Positions 49,411-60,845 of a stretch of 64,000 nucleotides of DNA are shown in pieces. Location: NCBI GenBank assembly GCA_037447655.1, contig JBBHKE010001289.1, positions 127,233 through 191,232 of the forward strand, written 5' to 3'. The translations under genes and the position numbers were made by a program. The stretch's first letter is position 1; each line of letters starts with the position of its first letter. This DNA comes from Zygnema cylindricum (taxonomy: Eukaryota > Streptophyta > Zygnematophyceae > Zygnematales > Zygnemataceae). Under the pieces are notes generated by a model. The model did not search any database and had not been told where the DNA came from. It saw nothing but the letters and a program-made list of their open reading frames with translations.

Positions 49411-52400
49411 TCATGGGAGAGGAGCAAGAGAAGCTTCTATCACTGCCGAAGGAAAACTAGCTGTAACTCTCGCCATTTGTCTCAAAGAACCACAAATCGC
49501 AGCCTGAAGAGCTTCTGCGACAATTCGTAACCGGATTCCAGAAGCCTGTCCTCCCGTCCCTTGTCCTCCTCCTACAAGCTCTACAGTCTGCGCTAGTTTC
49601 CCTTTCAATTTTTCCCAATCTGCAATATTAGGCCAACAAGCTGAACCGCGGTGACTTCCCTCCACTCCCAACAAACTCACTCTAGATCCTTCCCCAAAAG
49701 CATAGTTCAACCGAATCGCCACACAATAAGGCAACCACGTGGCTCCACCCTCTGTATTTACTTGAAAACTACCTCCTATGAAATTGCTGTCAAGAAGATA
49801 AGCCAGAGTAAACTCTACACAACTTCGTTCCCTATCATATCGAATATTACTCCTCCTTTGCTGAGGTATTCTCTCACTGCCTTGGTTGACTCCAGCTTGC
49901 CACCATGGCCCTGTTCCAAGCCCTCCTGGTCCTTTCCGATTCTCCAGACAGAGTTCCACTCGAGGCTTTAACATCTGATTCCCGTCTTCCCCACCTGTGC
50001 CTCCTCCTCCCCCCAAACTGCCAAGTGAAGGAAAACTTCCACTATTTACTGCCTTGTGCGTATCTTTTTTCCACATAATAAGGGCCAAAAACTCATGGAG
50101 AACAGGGATTGGTAATGTAACTATAGTTAAAAATGAGGCAAGTCTGGCTGCGTCATAGGGTTCTGAAGTGACTCGGCGGTTGAAAAAGTCGCTCAGCTCT
50201 GCCATTTCTGCTGGACTTAAATCAGTTTCTCCCACGTCCTGTGGACCCGGTTGTCTCCGTTTAGCGCTCATAACTGTGAGTGTCAGTTGGAGCTGCTCAT
50301 TGCCCGGACCCCGTTTATGTCGATGCATGTTCACCATGTACACGTGATCGCTGCAAATAAAGTCATACCACAAACATTGGATTGTTAAAAGTTATGTAAG
50401 GGGCTGTAGAAATGAACAGGAAGCAAGTCTGGATTTACAGATGATCGTACGGTTCAAACATTTTACAAACTTTTGTGTTTTGTACGCACAGCATTCAGTT
50501 TGTACAGGGTTTCGTACTGAAAAATTGCATATGTGAACAGTTTAACGGTAATATGTTACTGTTACTTATCTACGATTCTGTAACATCTACGATTCTGTAA
50601 CATCTACGATTCCCCCTTGGACTGGCAGTTGAACATAGTCACCGTTGATCCTGGGGTTACAAAAATTAGGCGCAAGTTCAGCCGCGCCTGCTCATTCATG
50701 GAGAATGACTAAAATCTAAGTGCGGTGAGTAATTCTTATTTTTACATATTACTGTACATGGAGTTTGTACAAAATAAAAAACAAACTGACAAACTAAACG
50801 ATAGTACACAGATCGCAAGGATGTTCACAAAATACAAATAGTTGCTGCAAATTAGGTGATACCACAAACATGTAACTTTCATAATCACATGGTAGTGTCA
50901 GAAAACACCAGGAAGCAAATGCTGACGCACAGAAAATTACGAGGTAGATTAGGTAGATTGTACGAATGGATTTAAAAACAGTAATGCCATTCTAGTAAAG
51001 CTCTTCTGTTTATATCTTGTATTTCAACCCTATTAATGTGTTCAAATGTATTTTGAAGTGACTTACGGAACAGACAGTTTAAATCAAATTTATTCCACCT
51101 TTATTTGGTCACAAATCCGCGGTTCAATGTTGAAACTCGAAAAAAAACTAATGTTGAACCAGGGTATAAAGTTCAGCCATTTGACATTTCATAATAACAA
51201 ACATAAAGCACATCAATTGCATTCATCTTGATTATTTTAGAAAAAGAAAAAAATAGGGGAAAAAAAGGGCAACCGCATATAAGTGAAGATCCGGAAAAAA
51301 CATACTTGACAAAAAAACGGAGAGCTGGCTGTTCCATGTCCTGCGAAACCACCCCCGGACCTGGTCCAAGCCTACCCCGAGTTTCAGGAGGAAAAACCTC
51401 AGCCAACGCGGCTGGAAATTGCGCAAAAAGCCAAACTGTTCCCAAGTACCGCAACGTACTTCGAAGAAGTCTTTTCAAAACCATTACAGAAACCCAAGCT
51501 CCACCATAGACGCTATCATCTACCACTCCCACCATGGCCGACTGAACTTCGACACGTAAACTTCCCAATCCTAGGGCCTGAAGAGCTTTGATCTGACCTA
51601 AGGCAAGTTCTAGACTGCCATGTGGCACTCCTCCTCCTCCGCCCCCGAATGCCAATGCATTACTACTGGCACGACTAAGATGAGGAGCTAAAGAAGTGGA
51701 TGGAGAAGGACGAAGTCCCCCTTGCATCTCTACTCCTGGGCTTCCTCCAAACCCTCCAAAAGATCCACTTCCTTGGGATAATGTGCTGCTTTGAACTCTC
51801 TGCAAATTCAATGGAGACCTTGACGAAGAATCTGACCCGGGAGTAGTTCCACCTCTCCCAGGAGCTGCCATTCTTTGTGCCGCGAGTTCTATGGCGGCTC
51901 TATTTGTGGCTTCCAGTTGAACCAAATGATTTTGTACTTGGTCCATGACAAACGGTCGGAACTGAGGACACCATAGAGATCCCACTACTCCTACTCCCTT
52001 CTCACTCAATCCTCCCGAAGCACTACTTTCTACGCCTCTGATTGGTGTGACAGGTTGTAACCACACTTGATCTCCTGCAAAACATCGCATATCCAGAGCT
52101 ATTTGACCACGAAAAATGATCCGTACTTTATATGGTGACCGCAAAACAACAGAGATATCTGGAGGGAGTAAGGTGGGTAAAGTCATCCCTCTGAAGGCAG
52201 CTCCAGGGTCAGAATTTGATCCACCTTTTCCGTGATTTCCTATAGCCTCTCCTTTTGGAGCTCCTGTATGACTATGTCCTTGAAGGCCAGTGATAGGAAA
52301 AGGGGCAGATCCCACCATGTATCTCACTGGTCTTAAAGCTGAATACAAAGCAAATAAGGGACCACAGGTGATCCGGAGAGCATCTAAGAGGAGTTCCACT

Positions 52401-55400
52401 TCACCATGGTTCACGTACTCCTCTAGAAACTGCATAAAACAGGCATACAGTTAAAACAAGCATATAGTGAAAAAAATAAAAAGAGTCAAAAAAGCGAGAT
52501 GGGTTATTCCAGAAAGAACGAACTCATAAGACTTTCAACAAAAATATCTCCATTGCAAAATATGCCCTCCATCTCGCGTCGAAAAATGGACTGACGTGAG
52601 AATAAGTCCATAAAAAGTTGCAAAAACTAATAACCATATCAGCCTACCTTGGTGTGTGGGAAAATGGGATCCGGAGCAACTGATATTGAGCATCCCTGAT
52701 CTCCCCTTTTCCATTCAACAGCCACACGAACTGAAGTTCCCTGAAGGGCTCCAGTTACAAAGAGCCACACACAAGTGGGTCCCACAGCCTCCACTCGAAC
52801 AGTTCGTCTCATTATCTCCCATTGCTGTAGCCTCTCAGCAGAATCTGCTATCTTTTTCATATGCACAGGTCCATCTCCTTTCAGACCATATTCTTCCCTA
52901 TTTCCTCCTTTCTTTATCGCATCCAGCACTGGCTCTCCTCCACCTTCTTCAAAAGCTGCCTCCCTTGCCTCTCCTTTCCTGCCTATCTCCTCCCCTCCCA
53001 TTGTCGCGTCTCCTGCGAGTATCTCCTGTACTGCGACAGTAAACATCCGTACCTTCCATAGTCTGTGTACATCTTCCACTATTTGTTCGAAAGCTCCCTC
53101 TTCCAAAAGGTTAAGACGAAGTTGCATTCCTTCTGGTGTGCACAACATATGCTGGTCGTCTCCAGTGGGCGGCAAAAATCGGATTTTCTGACTCCGTGAT
53201 ATACTGCTCCATGCTTCAGTTCCAGTTCCAGTTCCCTCCACAGCAGCCAATTGGGTCATTCTTTGGTAATGTGGATCTGGAATGAGTACCAAGCCTTCAC
53301 CAGTACCGCAATCTTCCAATGACAATAACAATCTCCGCCACATAAATGTCTCCGACGATATTCCTACTTGCAAAGAACTAGGCGAGGGGACACCGGGCAA
53401 CCTAAACCTAAAACTGAACGAAGGTGAATTCAATCCAATGTCTTCCACCGACGGTATGCCCAGCATGGAAAATTGTTCAGTTATTTGTCTGTGTTTGATA
53501 CATAATGAACATTTTCCAACTGCCTTGGATAAAATCAGGGAATAAACACCTATAGGAGCGGCTCCCTGATTCGCCAATTCTACAAGAGCCCAATGAGTAA
53601 GCCCAACCAAAGAGTTCCCGATTCTACGTCTTTTCTGCAACCGCCCAAATTGACTTACTCCTTTACGTGTCAACAAAGGAAAAGCTTCCACTCCAGTGTG
53701 AACATCCTCTTCCTCCCGGTTCCTCTTCTTTTGTAAAACCTCTAAGCCTTCTCCTTGCCAAACACCCCATTTATCTCGAACCTCCTCTCCCTTTGACTCA
53801 TTAAAACCCCCCTCCCCTTCAGTCCCATGGACACCAGACGCTATTCCCAGATATTCCACTGCTGACTCCAATTGTGGGGTGAGGACAGAATCCCCACCTG
53901 GAGTTCCTGTTGCAAAACCCATTTCTGCCAGTTTCTGTTTAACAGATAACCCACCTAAATTGTCAGAAAATTGATGTTCCCCTCCCATCTCCTCTCTCCC
54001 ATCGTGATTGCCATCTCCACAGGAAGGATTAACATCTCCATCCACTTGCATATCCATAGTATCTATCCCATCTTCTGTTTGCCAACTAATTTGCTGCATA
54101 GAACTTCCATTCCCCGTTTGTGGAGATGTCAGGATAGCATTCCTTCCCCCATCCAAACCTTCCCCCCTCCCTCCTTCACCCAAGTAGGCGAATTCCCCAT
54201 TATAGCCACCGTTTCCACCAAAGACATCCTTGACTTCACCTCCTTCGACCATCCCAGAACCGGCTTTTCCCCCACCTCTCCTTCCATCTTCCCAATTCGC
54301 ATTACCTTCTTGTTCATTGTTTGTCCCCAAATTTCCCTTCTCTTCTTGCCAGAAAGCATCTTCCAGGAGAGCACGGACACAATCTGTCTCATCTAAGGTA
54401 TTGCTCCCAACCTCGAGAACCATAAAACGCTCAATTTCATAAGGTGCAAATAGGCCACGAGAATGAGAAGATCCTTTGTTGGGAACTTTGGCTTGAAAGA
54501 GAGTAAAAGAAGGGAGAAAATCAGGGCGTAATTGGAGAGCTAAAAAATAGGCTGAATCGGGAGGGGCACTTCGGAAACCTAGGACTAACGTGTTTGGGCC
54601 CAAGGAAGGGGTAGAGCCTCCTATTGGTATTTTTAAAACCGCCAATCCAGAGTCATAGGCCTGCAGCAACTCAAAATTTCTCTTCAGGACTTCAGAGATT
54701 AGAAAGGCTGGTTAATTCCACACAGTTCTCAAGTATTTCTCCAAATGTTCTAAGAATGACTGGTTATTAAACATTGAAGGAGTTTTCTGCAAGGAACTCT
54801 GTAAATTTTTTCATGCGTGACAATTTCCTGCGTGGTTAAAAAAAAATCGAAACCAAATAAGATTCAAAAATCTTACCAGTAGACCCAACTCAGGCGCCAA
54901 GGACTGGTAAAGGTGAAGGAGACACTTGTACCGGAGGGCCACCATAACTTCTATGGTTGTCATGGCCCCTGTATTTAACATCTCCTCCAACTCCTTCGCA
55001 GCCACCTCTAAGCCTCTTCCACCAGGAGCCCTCAACTTAAACTGTCCAGTCCTGTAACCGGAAAGGAAAAAACAGTCAGAGAGAACTCACAGACTTACAA
55101 CCATCACATAAAACATGTGTGTGGCTACAAGGAGCAAAATAATCCTCACCGTCAGGAAAAACACAAGTCTTTTTGAGTTTTCATGCTCAGTAAAATAAAG
55201 TCACTTTCAAGGATGAAATTAAAAAAAAAACATAGATTTTGGCTCTCAAGGACACAGAGAGAAGATTCTGTGATTGGGGAAGATTTTGAATGACATCCTG
55301 CGATGGTTGGAAATTGGCACTAATGGGCCCATAAAGTTAGTCTAAGTAAGTCTACTTAACAGGTTTTTACAGGGTGCCAAATAAATATGTTTAGCATAGA

Positions 55401-58226
55401 ACATTAGTTAATATACAGTATTACCTTCTCTAAAACAATTACATACGAAATTGTGTTGAGTTGCACCGTAATCATGCAAATAAACTTGCAACAAATCCCC
55501 GCCTTCAACTGGTTAGCTTGTACTTCTCCTAAAGTTAATGGTCGAAATTAAAACGCTCGAAAATAAAATGGTCTACATTGTAAAATACAAGCACCTACGA
55601 AGGCAAAACAAATGTACAGGGTCAAGTAGAAGCAAGCTATGCCCCAATCGATAAAAATATAGTTCAATGACTCCCTTACTAGATTGTTGCATAGTTGACA
55701 TACATAAGACTTCAACATATATGCATAAAAGACATTCAAAAGACAAAGAGACACACCGCATATCAATGCTGAGGCCCATGTAGCAAGATCCATATGCTCG
55801 GACCCAAATTGCTGCTTCCACCTCTTCTGATCTCTCCAAACCTTTGAACTCCAAAACTTCCTGATTCCAAGGGAATCCACGGTGCCAATCCTCGGTGTTT
55901 GTCTCCAACCTTTTTGGCCTTTTTGCCCACAAAGTCTCTTCTCCTTTTCCTGGCCAATGATCATCGGCTTTGCCACAAGAGGCTCCCTGTGCTGAGAACT
56001 GTATTCCGTCCTCTTCACCGCCACTCCCCAAAGAACCAACCGTGGGTCGAGATAAGACAACATCATCGTCAGAGACTGACAACTGCCGGTCACCTTTCAT
56101 TGCCGCTTCTGCTTCCAATAAGCGAGTGTAAATACTGCAACGTATAGCACGTAATAATAGATTCTCTAAGTCAATAGCACCGGGATCAATCGCAAGCTCA
56201 GCTTCACATCCGGTAAGCGGATCAATGACCATTGGAGAATGAAAGCATGCCAAACTACGTTCTGCATTGACTTCGATCTTCAAGGAGGGAAGATTTTCTT
56301 CTCCAGCTGCGAGTACTCCGATACCTAAGCGACTGCTTGCTGCGGCAGCACCACCTGCCTGGTCAGAACGTTGAGGAGGAAGCCAGTAAGAAATTTTTAG
56401 GCCTGTTGAAGCCCCAGCTTTCCCATCATGACCTGTCCCTTCGGCTTCCGTCGAAGTTGAGCCTTGAGGTGGAGCTGTGGGAGCTCCGGGCACACCTTGT
56501 GCTCCATCCGTGTTCCATCCAAGCAACTCAAACTTAATTGCATCACGCCACCGGCCCTGACGGAGCATTTTTGCCTGTCGTACTGCAGCGTCTGTCACAA
56601 GTGCCATGCAAATTTCATGCAACACTTCATGCAGACTCACTAACGGATCCCCTTTGCCAGCCATGCGGCGCTGCAAATCCTCAGCCAATGCTTTCTGCTG
56701 TCCCTCCGTCAATTTCACTTTCTCTACCCCTCCTTGATAGGCTCTCTGACCAACCACGCCCAGAGCTTCATTATACTCCCCGTCAACTGACCGTCCATTC
56801 TTTAAACCTAAACGCATTTTTGCATGACGAACATTCTGCTCATCGCGTCTTCCTCCTCTTCTTCCATCCCCTTTAGTCGCCTTTGAACTACCTTTCCCTC
56901 CAATGCCTACAAGCAAATCTACCTTTAAGATGCACCAATGGTCAAGAGTCCCTCCATATCCTAACGTCAGCTCTGCTCGATATTCTCCTCTCACAGTAAC
57001 AATTGCACGCCCATCCTCCACTTCTACAGATGTAATCTGTTCAGGAAGAGTTAAGTCGAGCAAACGTGAGCGTAACACTGTGTTCAATTTTTCCACGGTG
57101 GACGAACGTTCTTCTCCGGCTAATAAAGAAGGCAATTGTAAGTCTTGGATACACTTCGGTAGACGTTGATAGGTTCCTGTGGTGAGAACCTCTGCTGCAG
57201 AAGGAAGGTCATAAATGGGAGCCCGAGCTTGCTGGAGCTCTTGGTGAAGGAGCCATAAAGAATCTGCCGCTTGACTGAAACAAAAATCATGGTGCGAAAG
57301 AATACCAGAAAGCAACTGACAGCGTTCCACGAGAGGGAGTTGCTGGAGTTCACAAAGAAAAACATCAAATTCTAACGAGTGAAAACCAGAACGTGACTCG
57401 AAACAAAGACATGTAAAACAGTGCGAAACTAAAGAAACGAACAGCAAAAGAATTATGCACCCAAAAAAAAAGCTCCTCTGCAAATAAAATCGCTTCAATC
57501 GATTTTCCTTGCAGAAGTGCAGCATTCCAGGATTACTTTAGGTTTTCTCTAGGATTACTTTGAAGCCTCTTCACGGAAATGCTGAATATAGACCAGCAAG
57601 TATGTATTCGAATGTTATGGGTCCCAATCTCAATAATGAAAGCTCAACAAACACCACCATTCACAGCCCTAAAACATAACCTAAACCAACAATAGCCACA
57701 CATAGTTGTGAATTTAAACATAAAACGGTTGGCGTTTCTTAGTGTCTACACAAGTGCTATTGAGAGCAACCCTAAATTAAAATTTATGGGAAAACCAGGC
57801 TTCATATAGAGGCAAATTTACATTTCCAAAGATATTAGGCGGATAATTTCAGAATAAACTCAGCAATAAATTGAAGTTATCAGGGAATAACAAACGTGAT
57901 TGACTAGCTCTAACTCGTTTTTGTCTAAGGTGATGAAATCAGGAAGGGTTTTAGAGGCTTGCAAAACCCTGTTCAGAAGCTCTTATGCTGACCTGGCGAG
58001 CCCACTTAGCGACAACTAGCAGTCGTAAAAGCATTTGACGAGACTTATGAAGCCATTGGAGCAGCGCGACTTTTCGAGCATTATCGTCGCCCAAAGAACT
58101 TCCCTTCGAACAAAGAGCTACCAAATCTGTGTAGCTTGTTTGAGCGGCAGCGCGTACGAAAGAAGAAATAGGTAGAGTTTGCTGGCCAGGAAGAGCCGAA
58201 GGAATACCGGGTGTATTTTCAGCCAT
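49411..58226 (-). CDS. MED14: Mediator complex tail subunit MED14 (2,023 aa)
   Basis: Scaffold subunit linking tail, middle and head of the nuclear Mediator complex, which connects transcription factors to RNA polymerase II. Exons in transcript order: 58226-57993, 57342-55757, 55051-54877, 54660-52648, 52429-51306, 50350-49411; 6,072 nt with all phases consistent. Plant MED14 (SWP) landmarks are visible: LLVVAKWARQ then QLPLVERC, HHDFCFSQAADSLW, QQARAPIYDLPSA, VLTTGTYQRLPKC, the LQGRW-like RQGRWRDAIKFEL, HSPMVIDPLTG, ISVVLRSPYKVRIIF, MRCFAGDQVWLQP, CPQFRPFVM, LKRLLRSTLRYLGTVWLFAQ, QPALRFFV, and RRVTSEPYDAARLASF. It exceeds Arabidopsis MED14 (about 1,700 aa from memory) through Gly/Glu-rich inserts at about residues 780-900 and Gly/Ser-rich stretches at about 1,555-1,625. 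No lesions seen. Confidence 0.95.
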
Positions 58227-58324
58227 GGCTGCTTGCAGGTGGACAAGGAGGCTCCTTCGTTAGCAAGGAGCGCAACTGACCGCTGGAAGCTGCCTATGGT
58301 AATAAGTAGATGCTTTCTCAGGCT

Positions 58325-58333
58325 TATTTATAG
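58325..58333 (-). promoter_or_regulatory. candidate TATA box of the MED14 gene
   Basis: CTATAAATA on the minus strand, about 100 bp before the ATG, flanked by GC-richer sequence. Position and sequence fit a plant core promoter. Confidence 0.55.
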
Positions 58334-58391
58334 GGACGAGGATGATACTGGGAGAATGGACGGATGGATCATGGATGGGAGGGCAGAAGCT

Positions 58392-58401
58392 GCCACGTGG
58401 C
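58392..58401 (-). promoter_or_regulatory. perfect palindromic G-box GCCACGTGGC upstream of MED14
   Basis: A 10-bp palindrome about 60 bp upstream of the TATA-like site and about 170 bp before the start codon. Confidence 0.5.
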
Positions 58402-60845
58402 TATAGATGCGCTACAAGTTGCAATCAAAAGTCAAATTCGTTGGTTCTTAACTTCATTTTCCCATGGTTTGTCTGGTTTGACAGCTTAAAGAAAAACGTG
58501 TACCGGCGTAATTGTCAGAATGTCGGTCCAGGAGCACTTGAGTTATAGAAGCGTTTTGACGACAAAATAGGACAAACAAACAAAAGCACAAATCAGTTTC
58601 AATGAGAGAATTGACGGCTGCGATCGACGCCGTAAGTCAGTACTGTAGTATCATACGGTAGTAGCCATAATCGGACGGTTCAAATGTGAAATTAACGTAC
58701 GAAGTAAAGGCAGGGATGCGTATTGTGTACGTTAAATCGATATCCGATCTTGTAATGCATTCAACGATTTGACAGTGTCATAAAACAGCCGAGGCAAAAA
58801 TATTAAAATATGGTACTGTAATTCCACGGCTGTCATACCTACAAAGTACAAACTCCAATTTGTTCAGTTGCTTTTAAAGCGTGTTTACAAACACTTTCTT
58901 GTGATCATACTCTCCCTTGTTGACCCACCGCGAATCACGCAACAAAGCCTTTCTCCTCTCATTTTGAATCGTCTTTTAAAACATTTTGTGATTCCTGTTA
59001 TTCATCTAGAAACTAAAGGTTATACTTCCACTTTGTATTCATTTTAGGGGATGTAATAGGCCAGCCATGGCCAAGTTGGTTCCTAGCCAGCTTGCAGCGA
59101 TTGTGGATGTAGCTCGTCGATGTGCACTTGTGTGTCTCCTATACTTTTATGTTCTTAAACTGTAATCATACACATTCGTTTATTTATGTTTCTTACATTT
59201 TAAATTGTACACATTCAGTTATGTTCCTAAACTTGAAATCTACGCATTCATTTTTGGTTCTAATGCTGCTATTTTCTTTAGGGATTTTTTTTTTTCTGGA
59301 AATAGAAAGGCTGGTTGTTTTGCAAGAAAAAAGAAGGCTGCTCGTCTTTAATTGGACTCAATGAAATGGATGTTTTAATTGCCAATCTCTACAGTTTGGT
59401 TTACAGCTCTTGCATTTTAACTGCTGATTGAATATGATAGTAAGTAATCTGTTACCGTAGATAGCGACACTACTCAGCACTACACCGACAATCGCTATTA
59501 GAGTAAAGGAATTATTAGTGTAAATCCGAAATTAGAACTTATAATGCTAATCTAGTGTAGGGAGACGTGGTCACTCCTTAAAATAGTGGTATGACACGAT
59601 TCTCTGCTTTTCGGCCTAAAAATGCCGCGACCAAAAATAGTGTTGTTGACTCTAATAGTGATGGGCGTCTAGCAGTTCAGAAATTGAAAACAGATGGGTA
59701 ATGTGTCTTTGTTTGATCTGAAAAAGGCAACGCAGCAATTAGGACTTTCTGGAATATTACAAAGAGAAGAAAAATTAATTGAGCTATATTAATACAGAGC
59801 GCAAAAACTTAGTGTAATTACATCTGTGTTGTGGAGAGCTTCCTCAAACTGTTTGCCTGAACTGTTACTGACATATTTTTGTCGCTTACTTGTCTCTAAA
59901 ATGGAGTACCGTATTCTGTTGAACACAAAAGTAAAGTCATGTAATTGTTTTTTATCGTGAGCTGCCTACATTCCATAGAATTGTGCATGGTCGGTTAAAG
60001 AATGAGATATGCCCACTTTCTTTGTTCTACATTAAGGAAAAGCTTTTCTCACGATAAAGTGTGTCACAAACAGTTCGCACTGTTGGATGCAGTTTTTCTC
60101 AGTTGTGAATGCTTTTAACATTGAACCTTCAACAAAATTCAGCGCCATTCTTGCGGGGCAGTTTGATTCTGATGAATGCACTTGGGAAGCGATTTGGGAT
60201 GTCAACGTGCATTCCAATGCAATACATGATTTAGTTTGGACCAGACCCAACGAAATCAACAATAATGTCTAGTATTTCTAGTTTGAAAGAACTTTGTGTC
60301 TAGGCTTGAGATTGTGTCTTGATCTCTTATGACATCATTCCTTATTTTTTTTCTTCCCACGATTGCTTTGACATAAAATGTCATGCAATTTGTTGAAAGT
60401 AAACTGTTAGGGACTGGTTGAATTTCTGGACTCAGTTATGTTGTGGAGTGTTGATAGAGCAGAATTTTCAATGGAATAAAGATAAATAACCTGAAAGGCA
60501 AGCAGAGGTTTAGAGACACGAAAGAAGGAACATTAAGCTTGTGGTGACATCGTTGTTGGTGGGCCATGGTCTTTGGTCTGAACCATATGCAGTGTCTGTG
60601 CTGATCAAAAAGCAGCGACAATCTGAGCCATAACAAGCTGCCAGCTTTTTGGATAGGTTTTTGTGTTGATCATAGTTTGTACAATGACGAACGCTGATAG
60701 TGTAAATTCGGAGATTGTTTTTTACCAAAACCTGGAAGATAGGTGTGCGGAACTGTTGTTTCCATGTATGCTTAACGGTGCCATGCCTGGTGTGAATCAC
60801 TTCCATGATACCATTTGACACTTTGTCTTGTCCCTTAGTTGTAAC
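58402..60845. other. region between the divergent MED14 and ALF4-like genes
   Basis: Contains a possible first coding exon of the ALF4-like gene at 59067 (MAKLVPSQLAAIVDVARR...), which resembles the start expected for that family, but its donor is not clear. A small inverted-repeat remnant lies at 59474-59565. The frame at 60087-60272 is not supported as a gene. Confidence 0.4.
59474..59565. mobile_element. short inverted-repeat remnant (TACACCG family)
   Basis: CACTACACCGACAATCGCTATTAG on the left and TATAATGCTAATCTAGTGTAGG on the right are imperfect inverted repeats related to the ends of the elements at 4180, 33537 and 42825. Probably an internally deleted copy. Confidence 0.5.

Noticed and set aside
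49651-57169. Many plus-strand frames of 60-140 aa across MED14
   Set aside because: Antisense shadows of the long MED14 exons.
60087-60272. 61-aa plus-strand frame with protein-like composition
   Set aside because: An overlapping minus-strand frame of similar length exists, and no splice link to the ALF4-like exons was found.
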